Shown here: in pieces, positions 1 to 5,099 of the stretch | How the letters are laid out: every line of letters begins with the position of its first letter | Numbering within the stretch: the first letter of the stretch is position 1 | NCBI GenBank assembly: GCA_028527945.1 | Contig: JAQQAK010000440.1 | Location: 1 to 7,668 of the forward strand | Source of the DNA: Spirochaetaceae bacterium | GTDB taxonomy: Bacteria; Spirochaetota; Spirochaetia; UBA9216 | Length of the DNA stretch: 7,668 nt | Direction of reading: 5' to 3' | The notes under the pieces: generated by a model | Databases searched by the model: none | What the model was told of the DNA's origin: nothing | The model's input: only the letters and a program-made list of their open reading frames with translations | Position numbers and translations under genes: made by a program

Positions 1-1
1 C

Positions 2-550
2 TTTTATTCTATAGTTGGGTATAGCGGAACAGATAATCCTTATCTTCAGGCTAGTATTATTCTGGATAATTTTTCACGTCCATTTAATGGACGTTGTCAC
101 TATAACAATTTTCCAATATGTATTGATCATAAAAATATGACAGAACTGGAAAAAAGTCGTTTTGAAGAATTGAAAAAGACATATCAGTTTATAGATACTG
201 CTGTAATATCAATAGGCGGTTCTTTAAATATGGATTATCCATATCTTGAGGAATTTTTATATTTCAAGAAAAACCTGGACACATCTGAAGCCCTTTCTAT
301 ACCTCATGGAAATCTTCTTGGTCATGTTTTTTATGACAAACATGAAAAGCTTGTTTTACCAGAAAGATATTCAATGACAAGTATGCCGCTTGAGATTCTT
401 GAAGAAGTAAAAAATGTTATCTGTATAGCAAATGGTGAGCGCAAGGTTGATGCACTAATTAGCGCAGCTAAACAAGGATATATAAAAAGCCTTATTACAG
501 ATGAACCTACAGCAAAAGCAATTAGTATGAAGCTTGACAATTCCATTTGA
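2..550 (+). CDS. SorC/DeoR-type sugar-binding transcriptional regulator, C-terminal part (5' end outside window)
   Basis: The frame is open from the first bases of the window to a TGA at 548-550, so the ATG at 137 is internal and not the start. About 182 residues are visible. They match the effector-binding domain of the SorC family, which binds a phosphorylated sugar and controls a nearby catabolic operon. Family signatures seen in order: GYSGTDNPYLQA near the left edge, IDTAVISIGGS, GNLLGHVFYD, ICIANGERKVDAL and LITDEPTA near the C-terminus, which is the usual end of this fold. The N-terminal helix-turn-helix would lie upstream, outside the window. No sugar-metabolism gene lies downstream here, so its target must be elsewhere or upstream. 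The family call is secure; the ligand cannot be told from this sequence. Confidence 0.85.
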   Translation, partial: FYSIVGYSGTDNPYLQASIILDNFSRPFNGRCHYNNFPICIDHKNMTELEKSRFEELKKTYQFIDTAVISIGGSLNMDYPYLEEFLYFKKNLDTSEALSIPHGNLLGHVFYDKHEKLVLPERYSMTSMPLEILEEVKNVICIANGERKVDALISAAKQGYIKSLITDEPTAKAISMKLDNSI

Positions 551-622
551 AAACAAAGTTGGAACACTGAAAAACATATTATACTATCACACCTATTTGA
601 AGAGGGGCTCTTGCTGCCTTAA

Positions 623-941
623 ATCTACGCTGAACTGGAAAACCGCATTCCATAAACGATGGATATCTTGGCTGGTCTTATAGCAGGTGGAGCAGTTTTT
701 TTGAATATACTCCCCTGAATTGTATCAAGGGAATATCGATACCCGTGTTATATCTACAAGGCAAAGAAGATCTAAACAGTCCTGAAGAATCAGTCAAGGC
801 TGTTGAAGATTTGGCATTACCCAATTTAGTATAAAGTATATCGATAATATGGGGCATATGCCCGTCAATAATAAACAGACAAAATATGTTTTTTAGGTGA
901 TCGAAAAATGGTTATTTGAGAATTGTAAAGGGAATCTCTAA
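623..941 (+). pseudogene. Alpha/beta hydrolase C-terminal remnant, frameshifted
   Basis: Pieces of one alpha/beta hydrolase can be read across several frames. A possible helix IYAELENRIP (623-652) ends in a stop. Another frame (655-834) gives NDGYLGWSYSRWSSFFEY, then ISIPVLYLQGKEDLNSPEES. The IPVLYLQGKED stretch is the late strand carrying the catalytic acid (Asp). A third frame (828-893) gives YIDNMGHMPVNNKQ, with the GH of the catalytic histidine loop. After an in-frame TAG at 894-896 the frame continues as VIEKWLFENCKGNL to a TAA at 939-941, the usual C-terminal helix. The nucleophile elbow (GxSxG) and N-terminal half are not visible. At least one frameshift near 828-834, one near 653 and one nonsense codon make it non-functional. 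The order of the motifs is what supports the family call; the substrate is unknown. Confidence 0.6.
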
Positions 942-1071
942 AAATATCAAAAAGTCCTATTTTACCTTTAGGTGAAACAATGTGGTACTGGTTATACAAT
1001 TCGCCATCTTCATCCACTGCTGCTCCGCCTTCAATAAAAATTCTGTATTCATCAGATAACGATGGGCTAAT
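865..1071 (-). pseudogene. Coding-like remnant of unknown family
   Basis: This open frame of about 68 codons lies between two stops, with no start codon near its beginning and no ribosome binding site. The first part reads like real protein (SLSDEYRIFIEGGAAVDEDG, then YNQYHIVSPKGKIGLFDIFR). The last part (below about 935) overlaps the hydrolase remnant on the other strand and is probably antisense noise. Just upstream, after two stops, another frame gives YYLTLEKPVLTNRIDN, which may be an earlier piece of the same gene. I do not recognise the family. It could also be a chance open frame. Confidence 0.3.
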
Positions 1072-1086
1072 TTATAGTTTCTATCA

Positions 1087-1133
1087 ATTATCTATCCTGT
1101 TTGTTAAAACAGGCTTCTCTAAAGTTAGATAAT
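1087..1133. repeat. Nested inverted repeat / compound hairpin
   Basis: The outer arms ATTATCTA (1087-1094) and TAGATAAT (1126-1133) are perfectly complementary over 8 bp. They enclose a perfect 7-bp inner stem, CCTGTTT (1096-1102) and AAACAGG (1107-1113), with the 4-base loop GTTA. One base lies between the stems on the left and 12 bases on the right. A run of five T follows 11 bases later on the + strand (after CTGGAGG), so a terminator-like role is possible but not typical. Confidence 0.5.
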
Positions 1134-1191
1134 ACTGGAGGTTTTTGATTATATATCCTATTCTATAAAGAGTTTCTTTTGATTTCGTGTG

Positions 1192-1296
1192 ATGTTTACC
1201 GGATTTGATGGGACGCTTAAGAAACGAAGTATAAATGGTACATTAAGTTATGCAGACTCTGTTTTTAATATCAGAATTCCAATTGAGGGGATATAG
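1192..1296 (+). pseudogene. Short coding-like frame, possible gene remnant
   Basis: A frame of 34 codons from an ATG at 1192 to a TAG at 1294-1296 reads MFTGFDGTLKKRSINGTLSY and then ADSVFNIRIPIEGI. The alternating polar and hydrophobic pattern resembles beta strands, like the C-terminal end of a longer beta-rich protein. No ribosome binding site precedes the ATG, and a stop lies four codons upstream. I cannot name a family, and it may be chance. Confidence 0.2.
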
Positions 1297-1361
1297 CCTT
1301 TTTTATGTTTATGAAAATTGGTATTTGAATACGTTTTAAACTTCAGGAAAGGCTATCAGTC

Positions 1362-1370
1362 TGCTATACA
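1362..1370 (+). promoter_or_regulatory. Candidate extended -10 promoter for the HD-domain gene
   Basis: TGCTATACA fits the extended -10 pattern TGnTATAnT in all but the last position. It lies 57 bases upstream of the start codon, giving a leader of about 50 bases. No good -35 box is present, which is tolerated with an extended -10. A 9-bp inverted repeat arm (1348-1356) ends five bases upstream. Confidence 0.35.
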
Positions 1371-1413
1371 CAAATTCCTTAAATAATGACATAATTAAGG
1401 TGTCTGATTAATT

Positions 1414-1419
1414 GGAGGA
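1414..1419 (+). promoter_or_regulatory. Ribosome binding site that fixes the HD-gene start
   Basis: GGAGGA sits 7 bases before the ATG at 1427. An in-frame TTG at 1412 lies before this site and cannot use it, so the ATG is preferred. Confidence 0.85.
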
Positions 1420-1426
1420 AAGAATT

Positions 1427-1993
1427 ATGCCAACAAGAGAAGAAGCTTTTACGCTCCTAAAAAAATATAATGAATCTGATAACCTTATAACACATGGACT
1501 TACCGTAGAGGCTGTTATGCGCTATGGAGCTGAAAAACGCGGTGAAGATGTAGAGAAATGGGGGATAGTAGGTCTTTTACATGATATTGATTATGAAAAG
1601 TATCCAGAGCAGCATTGTATAAAGGCTCGTGAAATTATGTCAGAAGAAGGATGGCCGGAAGAGTATATTCATGCTGTCTGTTCTCATGGCTGGGGTATCT
1701 GCTCTGATGTAGAACCGGTTCATATAATGGAAAAGTATCTTTTTGCCTGTGATGAGCTTACCGGCCTCATTAATGCTACCTGTCTTATGAGACCTAACAA
1801 AAGTGTTCTTGATTTAACTGTTAAGTCTGTCAAAAAAAAGTGGAAGTCAAAAGGATTCGCTGCCGGGGTCGATCGCAATCTTGTTTTAAAAGGCGCCGGT
1901 ATGCTTGGCCTTGAAATTGAAGATTTGATGCAGGAATGTATTGATGGAATGAAGGTTGCCGCTGAATCAATAGGCTTGAAAGGAGAGCTATAA
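1427..1993 (+). CDS. HD-domain metal-dependent phosphohydrolase family protein
   Basis: The 188-residue protein has the HD-superfamily metal-binding pattern. His23 (THGL) is the first ligand, His52-Asp53 in GLLHDIDYE is the signature pair, with Asp55 close by. His63 and His87 (SHGWG) supply further ligands, and Asp109 in FACDELTGL is the downstream aspartate. HD proteins hydrolyse phosphomonoesters or phosphodiesters of nucleotides, typically with one or two metal ions. This small stand-alone type (hydrolase motif LLHDIDYEKYPEQH) is widespread in anaerobes and mostly uncharacterised, so the substrate is unknown. No signal peptide or membrane segment is seen, so it is cytoplasmic. The start is the ATG served by GGAGGA at 1414-1419. 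The gene stands alone, and the next gene downstream is convergent with its stop 26 bases away. The sequence between them shows no clear terminator. Confidence 0.85.
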   Translation: MPTREEAFTLLKKYNESDNLITHGLTVEAVMRYGAEKRGEDVEKWGIVGLLHDIDYEKYPEQHCIKAREIMSEEGWPEEYIHAVCSHGWGICSDVEPVHIMEKYLFACDELTGLINATCLMRPNKSVLDLTVKSVKKKWKSKGFAAGVDRNLVLKGAGMLGLEIEDLMQECIDGMKVAAESIGLKGEL

Positions 1994-2018
1994 CAAAGTT
2001 TGTTTCAGCTTCTGGTTT

Positions 2019-2165
2019 TCATGATAGCAGATCTACATTATTGCCGATATCTTCATCTTCAATGACTTCTGCTTGCTGGGAATTATCTTCCGGTATAGTA
2101 GGCTTCTCTTCCAGTTCGGGAAATGCCGGTAGTGTTGTTTCAGGAGTTAAAGGTTCTATTTCCAT
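2019..2165 (-). CDS. Small acidic, proline-rich protein (48 aa), unknown function
   Basis: On the - strand an ATG at 2165 opens a 48-residue frame ending in TGA at 2019-2021. AGGAGGA lies 5 bases upstream of the ATG, the best ribosome binding site in this half of the window and the main reason to call a gene. The product begins MEIEPLTPETTLPAFPELEE. It has 14 acidic residues against one lysine, six prolines spaced roughly every three to eight residues, no cysteine, and no hydrophobic segment. It should be strongly acidic, soluble and probably disordered. I recognise no family. It could be a free regulatory or binding peptide, or the start of a decayed longer gene, although the frame ends cleanly. 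It converges with the HD-domain gene, which makes a shared operon impossible. Confidence 0.6.
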   Translation of the reverse strand: MEIEPLTPETTLPAFPELEEKPTIPEDNSQQAEVIEDEDIGNNVDLLS

Positions 2166-2170
2166 AATGT

Positions 2171-2177
2171 TCCTCCT
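2171..2177 (-). promoter_or_regulatory. Strong ribosome binding site of the 48-aa gene
   Basis: On the - strand AGGAGGA is followed by five bases (ACATT) and then ATG. Its closeness to the ideal anti-16S sequence and correct spacing single out this small frame as translated. Confidence 0.7.
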
Positions 2178-2286
2178 GCTTTAAATTTATTCCTTATATT
2201 TTAAAAAGTACAGAAAAAATGTATTTAGTTGTTGAGCCTCTGTTTATAAAGCATTTCCTATTGCTGAGTAAATTCGTCTTGTCCTC

Positions 2287-2499
2287 TTAGCTCTTCGTTA
2301 TATATTTTTTGTAAAATCTTTGTCCCCTAAAAATATCAAAAGGTATTATTACCTTTCTTAAAAAGCTTGAGCCTTGCAGAATATTACCTGCATAATTTGG
2401 CACTGCTTGGGCTGTGAGGGTAGAAGCTCCAGCATGAATTTTTCCCAATGCTGAATCAACTATATGAAGACCTTCTCCTCTTTTAAAACCTTTATCCAT
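2287..2499 (-). pseudogene. Orphan coding-like fragment of unknown family
   Basis: The 70-codon frame has protein-like composition (for example VDSALGKIHAGASTLTAQAV and NYAGNILQGSSFLRKV), with Ala/Gly/Ser-rich stretches unlike random AT-rich sequence. No ribosome binding site precedes the ATG at 2499, and the frame stays open upstream to a TGA near 2550, adding TNRTVYLNRQ before the ATG. This suggests a piece of a larger gene that has lost its ends. I do not recognise the family. Its FDIFR peptide recurs in the - strand remnant at 865-1071, where 15 bases are identical. A real short gene with poor initiation cannot be excluded. Confidence 0.3.
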
Positions 2500-2616
2500 C
2501 TGCCTATTAAGGTAGACGGTTCTGTTGGTTTTGTATGTCTTGCATTTTAATAATCATAATTGTAAATTGGACTCCCGTGGTATCTCCAGTTTTTGAGCAG
2601 TAAAAAAGGATTGTAG

Positions 2617-3024
2617 ATGAAAAAACTTGTTATAACTTCAGTTCTCGGATTTATATTTTTAACAATTTGTACAATTTCTCTTGGAATAATCCGCAATAAT
2701 TTTGTTCTTAATTACATAGAGAACGAGATACTTGCCAAGGCAATATTGCTTCCGGTAAATATAATCTATATTCTTTTTGTTTCGTTTTTATTGGTTAATT
2801 TGAATAAATCTTCGTTGACAAGCAAAAGAGCTATCTTGATTGGTGTAATTTGGGCATCTCTGGCCTTATTTCTTGATTTTTTTGTTGGATATTATGGGGA
2901 AAATAGATCCACTTCGTACTTGTTGGAGCAGCTGAATATTTTTAATGGAAATACCTGGCTGATTGTGCTTCTTTTAATAGCAATAATGCCGGTATTGGTG
3001 CTTAAGCTAAAAGAAAAATCCTGA
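2617..3024 (+). CDS. Hypothetical four-helix membrane protein
   Basis: The 135-residue protein has four hydrophobic segments at about residues 4-24, 42-62, 72-92 and 112-130, joined by short loops. The first starts after MKK, so the helix may act as an uncleaved signal anchor. The C-terminus ends in a lysine-rich tail (LKLKEKS), probably cytoplasmic, which with an even number of helices puts both ends inside. The loop at 61-71 is also basic and would be cytoplasmic, while the acidic loop GYYGENRSTS would face out. No catalytic motif or named family is recognised. Initiation is at the ATG at 2617 with a weak AAAGGA about 6 bases upstream. The gene stands alone: a broken fragment lies upstream and the next gene is convergent, its stop 37 bases away. 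Confidence 0.65.
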   Translation: MKKLVITSVLGFIFLTICTISLGIIRNNFVLNYIENEILAKAILLPVNIIYILFVSFLLVNLNKSSLTSKRAILIGVIWASLALFLDFFVGYYGENRSTSYLLEQLNIFNGNTWLIVLLLIAIMPVLVLKLKEKS

Positions 3025-3061
3025 TCCCTTTTTTCTACACCAGTCCGGCATTTTTTACGCT

Positions 3062-3514
3062 TTAGTATAAATAACGTTTTTTAGCCTTTTGTGTCTCATA
3101 ATAGGCCTGGAGTCCATCTTTTTTGATCATTTCGCCATTCTGAATCCATCTTCCACGCAGGTTTTTATTATAATTGTTTTTATCACATGGAAAGTTTGAA
3201 CATTCACCGCAAAAGTCAATATTATTCTCTGTAACACAGCTTTTTGCCGCGCATCCAGGCATACCTGCTTTACTGTTACCACGGCAGCCTCCGCATTTAG
3301 CTTCAGCGAAAAATGCAAGGATATTCTCAAAGGATTCGTACTCTTTAAACGGCTCAAAAAATGTTGACATCTTTGTTGCCATCCTGCTGTATCCGTCAAG
3401 CATCTCTAAAAGTTGTTTGCTTTGTTTTGATATTTTGCCGTCCTTGAAAGACGCGCACCTTGAGCAGTCCAGTCCGCATGGCGCCAGTTCTTTTAAAATT
3501 TTGTCTCGTGTCAT
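3062..3514 (-). CDS. DUF3795 family cysteine-rich protein
   Basis: The 150-residue protein matches the DUF3795 family: LAPCGLDCSRCASF at the N-terminus, then KCGGCRGN near residue 74, a CAAKSC stretch (88-93) and the closing DFCGECSNFPC (101-110). Ten cysteines (13, 17, 20, 74, 77, 88, 93, 102, 105, 110) are arranged mostly as CxxC or CxxxC pairs, consistent with zinc or iron-sulfur binding. The family has no established function. No membrane segment or signal peptide is seen. The ATG at 3514 is chosen because AGGAGA lies 4 bases upstream on the - strand; an in-frame TTG at 3565 would add 17 residues unlike the family. It is the second gene after the sigma factor, 54 bases downstream on the same strand, so co-transcription is likely. 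No clear terminator follows. Confidence 0.8.
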   Translation of the reverse strand: MTRDKILKELAPCGLDCSRCASFKDGKISKQSKQLLEMLDGYSRMATKMSTFFEPFKEYESFENILAFFAEAKCGGCRGNSKAGMPGCAAKSCVTENNIDFCGECSNFPCDKNNYNKNLRGRWIQNGEMIKKDGLQAYYETQKAKKRYLY

Positions 3515-3518
3515 ATCT

Positions 3519-3524
3519 TCTCCT
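3519..3524 (-). promoter_or_regulatory. Ribosome binding site that fixes the DUF3795 start
   Basis: AGGAGA on the - strand sits just before the ATG at 3514. It supports the shorter, family-length protein over the upstream TTG start at 3565. Confidence 0.7.
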
Positions 3525-3568
3525 GTTATTATTAATGACACATCAAGGGACGAAAAGGTGCGCAAAAA

Positions 3569-4354
3569 TTATATGTTTTTTTCTTTCTGTAACATAGTGC
3601 CAACCATAAGGGCCGTCGATTCATACCACGATTCATCCGGTTTTCTTTCAGGAAGTGTTCTGAAAAGGCCAATTACAGTATCCATTGTTTTGGTATCACT
3701 TTTTTCAGCGTACTTTGGGTCACTTAAATCGGGAGCTCCGCCATGCCTTCGGACTTCTTCCCGAAGTTGTTCTCGTCTCGCGGAAAATTCCTGCCAAGCC
3801 AGACAGCGGCAGGAATTTTCTGGCAGAACCCACTGGCAGTGGTGTCCAAAGAAGGCGTTAAGGCCACTTCTTGCCCTAAAAAGTAAGGATTTTACAGATG
3901 AAACAGACAGCTCAAGCAAATCAGATGCCTCGGTAATTGTTAAACCAAGCATATCAACAAGAATAAAAGCAGTTTTTTGCGGCAGGGAAAGTCTGGACGC
4001 CATAGCGGTAAAACAGCCGTCCTGAAGTTCTCTAACCGACTCATCAACGGCAAGTTCCTGCTCTGGAAGGGGCGCTGTATCCTGATAATCGTCTTCAAAC
4101 CCGTCTTCCGGCTGAATAATTCGTCCATTTTTACGTTGATCTGAGAGATAATGATTAAGACATATCTGTCTTAGCCATCCGGTCATTTTATCAAGCTCCC
4201 GGAGCTGTCCTCTTTTTTCCCATGCTGATAAAAGCGTTTTCTGAGCCAAATCTTCTGCCATGTGAGCATCAGCGCAGAATCTAAAAGAGATTGAATAAAC
4301 ATAGTTTATGCAGGATTGAAGTCTCCCGCTGAAGTCTTTATCAGTAGTTTTCAT
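3569..4354 (-). CDS. ECF-type RNA polymerase sigma factor with cysteine/histidine C-terminal extension
   Basis: The 261-residue protein directs RNA polymerase to a specific promoter set. Region 2 covers about residues 12-75 (YSISFRFCADAHMAEDLAQK, then WEKRG and GWLRQICLNHYLSDQRKN). Region 4 covers about 112-168, with LPQKTAFILVDMLGLTITEA and the helix-turn-helix LELSVSSVKSLLFRARSGL. Typical ECF factors end near here at 170-190 residues. This one continues with HHC (171-173), eight residues, then CRC (182-184), followed by a charged helix and a tail ending near WYESTALMVG. The Cys/His cluster could bind zinc or sense redox state. No membrane anti-sigma gene is adjacent, so the tail may be an internal regulator (inference). 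The ATG at 4354 has no clear ribosome binding site; a TTG two codons upstream is an alternative. DUF3795 follows on the same strand. Confidence 0.88.
   Translation of the reverse strand: MKTTDKDFSGRLQSCINYVYSISFRFCADAHMAEDLAQKTLLSAWEKRGQLRELDKMTGWLRQICLNHYLSDQRKNGRIIQPEDGFEDDYQDTAPLPEQELAVDESVRELQDGCFTAMASRLSLPQKTAFILVDMLGLTITEASDLLELSVSSVKSLLFRARSGLNAFFGHHCQWVLPENSCRCLAWQEFSARREQLREEVRRHGGAPDLSDPKYAEKSDTKTMDTVIGLFRTLPERKPDESWYESTALMVGTMLQKEKNI
3783..3820. repeat. Perfect 13-bp inverted repeat inside the sigma-factor gene
   Basis: GAAAATTCCTGCC (3783-3795) and GGCAGGAATTTTC (3808-3820) are exact reverse complements, separated by 12 bases. In the sigma-factor mRNA this would form a stable hairpin. 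On the coding strand the stem covers codons for the region around Cys182-Arg-Cys184 and the following QEFS. No T-run follows, so it is not an intrinsic terminator. Confidence 0.85.
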
Positions 4355-4366
4355 ATACAACTTTAA

Positions 4367-4394
4367 AAATTATTAATTTAGCAGAAAAGGTCAA
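4367..4394 (-). promoter_or_regulatory. Candidate promoter of the sigma factor/DUF3795 unit
   Basis: On the - strand TTGACC (4394-4389) is close to the -35 consensus and is followed after 16 bases by TAATTT (4372-4367), a weak -10. Transcription would start near 4360, only about six bases before the ATG. That would give a nearly leaderless mRNA and would agree with the missing ribosome binding site. The -10 match is poor. Confidence 0.3.
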
Positions 4395-4647
4395 TCTTTT
4401 TTAGAGGCTTTTTAATAAGCAACAAAAAATATATGTATAAAAATGATAGTTGTATACTTCACTTTGTTTTAATAATATAAAGCAATCTTTGCAAAATCTA
4501 ATCCGGAGAGTAGAGGTCTTTGGGGTTTACCCTTATCAGGCAACCTATAATGAAGTCTAAAATATACAGTTGAATATATTAGTAAACGAGGCTCTTTCAA
4601 AGCTCAGAGAGTTTTTAATAATCACATGCTCTAAAGCGTTGAGAGGC

Positions 4648-4653
4648 TATAAT
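4648..4653 (+). promoter_or_regulatory. Candidate -10 box for the carbonic-anhydrase gene
   Basis: A perfect TATAAT lies 22 bases upstream of the ATG at 4676. Transcription would start near 4660, leaving a short leader that just includes the AGGAGA at 4663-4668. No convincing -35 hexamer lies 16-18 bases upstream. Confidence 0.35.
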
Positions 4654-4675
4654 TGTTTTAATAGGAGATTTTCTT

Positions 4676-5050
4676 ATGAAATTTGCAACAGCAATAAATT
4701 GTATGGATGGAAGGGTTCAGCTTCCAGTAATTAATTATATAAAAAAAGAATATAAAAAAGAATTTATCGACATGATTACAGAACCTGGTCCAAACAAGAT
4801 CCTTTCAGAGAATAAGGACTCTTGTATTATTGAGTCTATACAAAAAAGACTTGATATTTCGATAAACAATCATGGTTCAGATCTTGTTGCAGTTGTTGGG
4901 CATTATGATTGTGCCGCTAATACTCTGGGAGATGAGGCTCAAAAGAAACAGATTATAATTGCTTCAAAACTTGTTGCTTCATGGTATTCAAAGATTGATG
5001 TAATAGGTCTTTGGGTTGATTGTAACTGGACAGTAGAGAAAATTTATTAG
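4676..5050 (+). CDS. Mini beta-carbonic anhydrase-like protein
   Basis: The 124-residue protein carries the beta-carbonic anhydrase zinc-site pattern: CMDGR at Cys9-Asp11-Arg13 (the CxDxR motif) and GHYDC at His76 and Cys79 (the HxxC motif). In the large family these residues bind zinc and interconvert CO2 and bicarbonate. Usual beta-CAs have about 170-230 residues, so this one lacks the N-terminal helices and parts of the C-terminal region. It ends with a clean closing strand (IGLWVDCNW), so it looks like a complete small form and not a truncation. Whether it is active is unproven; a few CxDxR relatives bind other metals or are inactive. It is cytoplasmic, with no signal peptide. AGGAGA lies 7 bases before the ATG. 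It opens the right-hand gene block, 49 bases before the VOC gene. Confidence 0.75.
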   Translation: MKFATAINCMDGRVQLPVINYIKKEYKKEFIDMITEPGPNKILSENKDSCIIESIQKRLDISINNHGSDLVAVVGHYDCAANTLGDEAQKKQIIIASKLVASWYSKIDVIGLWVDCNWTVEKIY

Positions 5051-5099
5051 AAAATCATGAAGAGTAGACGGGACTTATTAATAGCAACGAGGAGTAAAA

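Larger units (their letters stand above)
551..1426. other. Long non-genic stretch with decayed gene fragments and a hairpin
   Basis: No intact gene with a ribosome binding site fits in these 876 bases. The stretch holds a broken alpha/beta hydrolase (623-941, +), a coding-like remnant on the - strand (865-1071), a nested hairpin (1087-1133), a short coding-like frame (1192-1296, +), and the promoter region of the HD-domain gene. Frames are interrupted by frameshifts and stops, as expected for decaying DNA. No transposase or terminal inverted repeats are visible. Confidence 0.6.
2166..2616. other. Non-genic stretch between the 48-aa gene and the membrane protein
   Basis: Apart from the leader of the 48-aa gene and an orphan coding-like fragment at 2287-2499 (-), I see no supported gene. 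A possible promoter for the 48-aa gene is TATAAA on the - strand at 2243-2248, with a weak TTACTC 17 bases upstream. It is too weak to list separately. Confidence 0.5.
4355..4675. other. Divergent intergenic region
   Basis: These 321 bases lie between the divergent sigma-factor and carbonic-anhydrase genes and must hold both promoters. I see the two candidate promoters listed separately and AT-rich runs. A short - strand frame containing RVNPKDLYSPD is interrupted by a stop and is not supported as a gene. Confidence 0.5.

Noticed and set aside
331..567. 78-codon - strand frame
   Set aside because: It lies opposite the SorC domain motifs and has no supporting features.
601..613. AAGAGGGGCTCTT short hairpin after the SorC gene as a terminator
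   Set aside because: The stem is only 5 bp, lacks a following T-run, and sits about 50 bases after the stop inside the decayed region.
3025..3061. Possible intrinsic terminator between the convergent genes (T-runs on both sides)
   Set aside because: T-runs are present, but no GC-rich stem can be paired next to them.
3174..4025. 283-codon + strand frame opposite the sigma factor and DUF3795 genes
   Set aside because: It is antisense to two genes with clear family motifs, and its own translation shows no domain.
4505..4514. GGAGAGTAGA resembles the first bases of tetrahydrofolate riboswitches, and a folate enzyme (purU) lies downstream
   Set aside because: The later conserved parts (GCGTTAAG-type core and closing CCGCTCC arm) are absent, and purU is 1.6 kb away behind other genes.
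4402..4620. Repeated TTTTTAATAA in the intergenic region
   Set aside because: A ten-base match in very AT-rich sequence is expected by chance.
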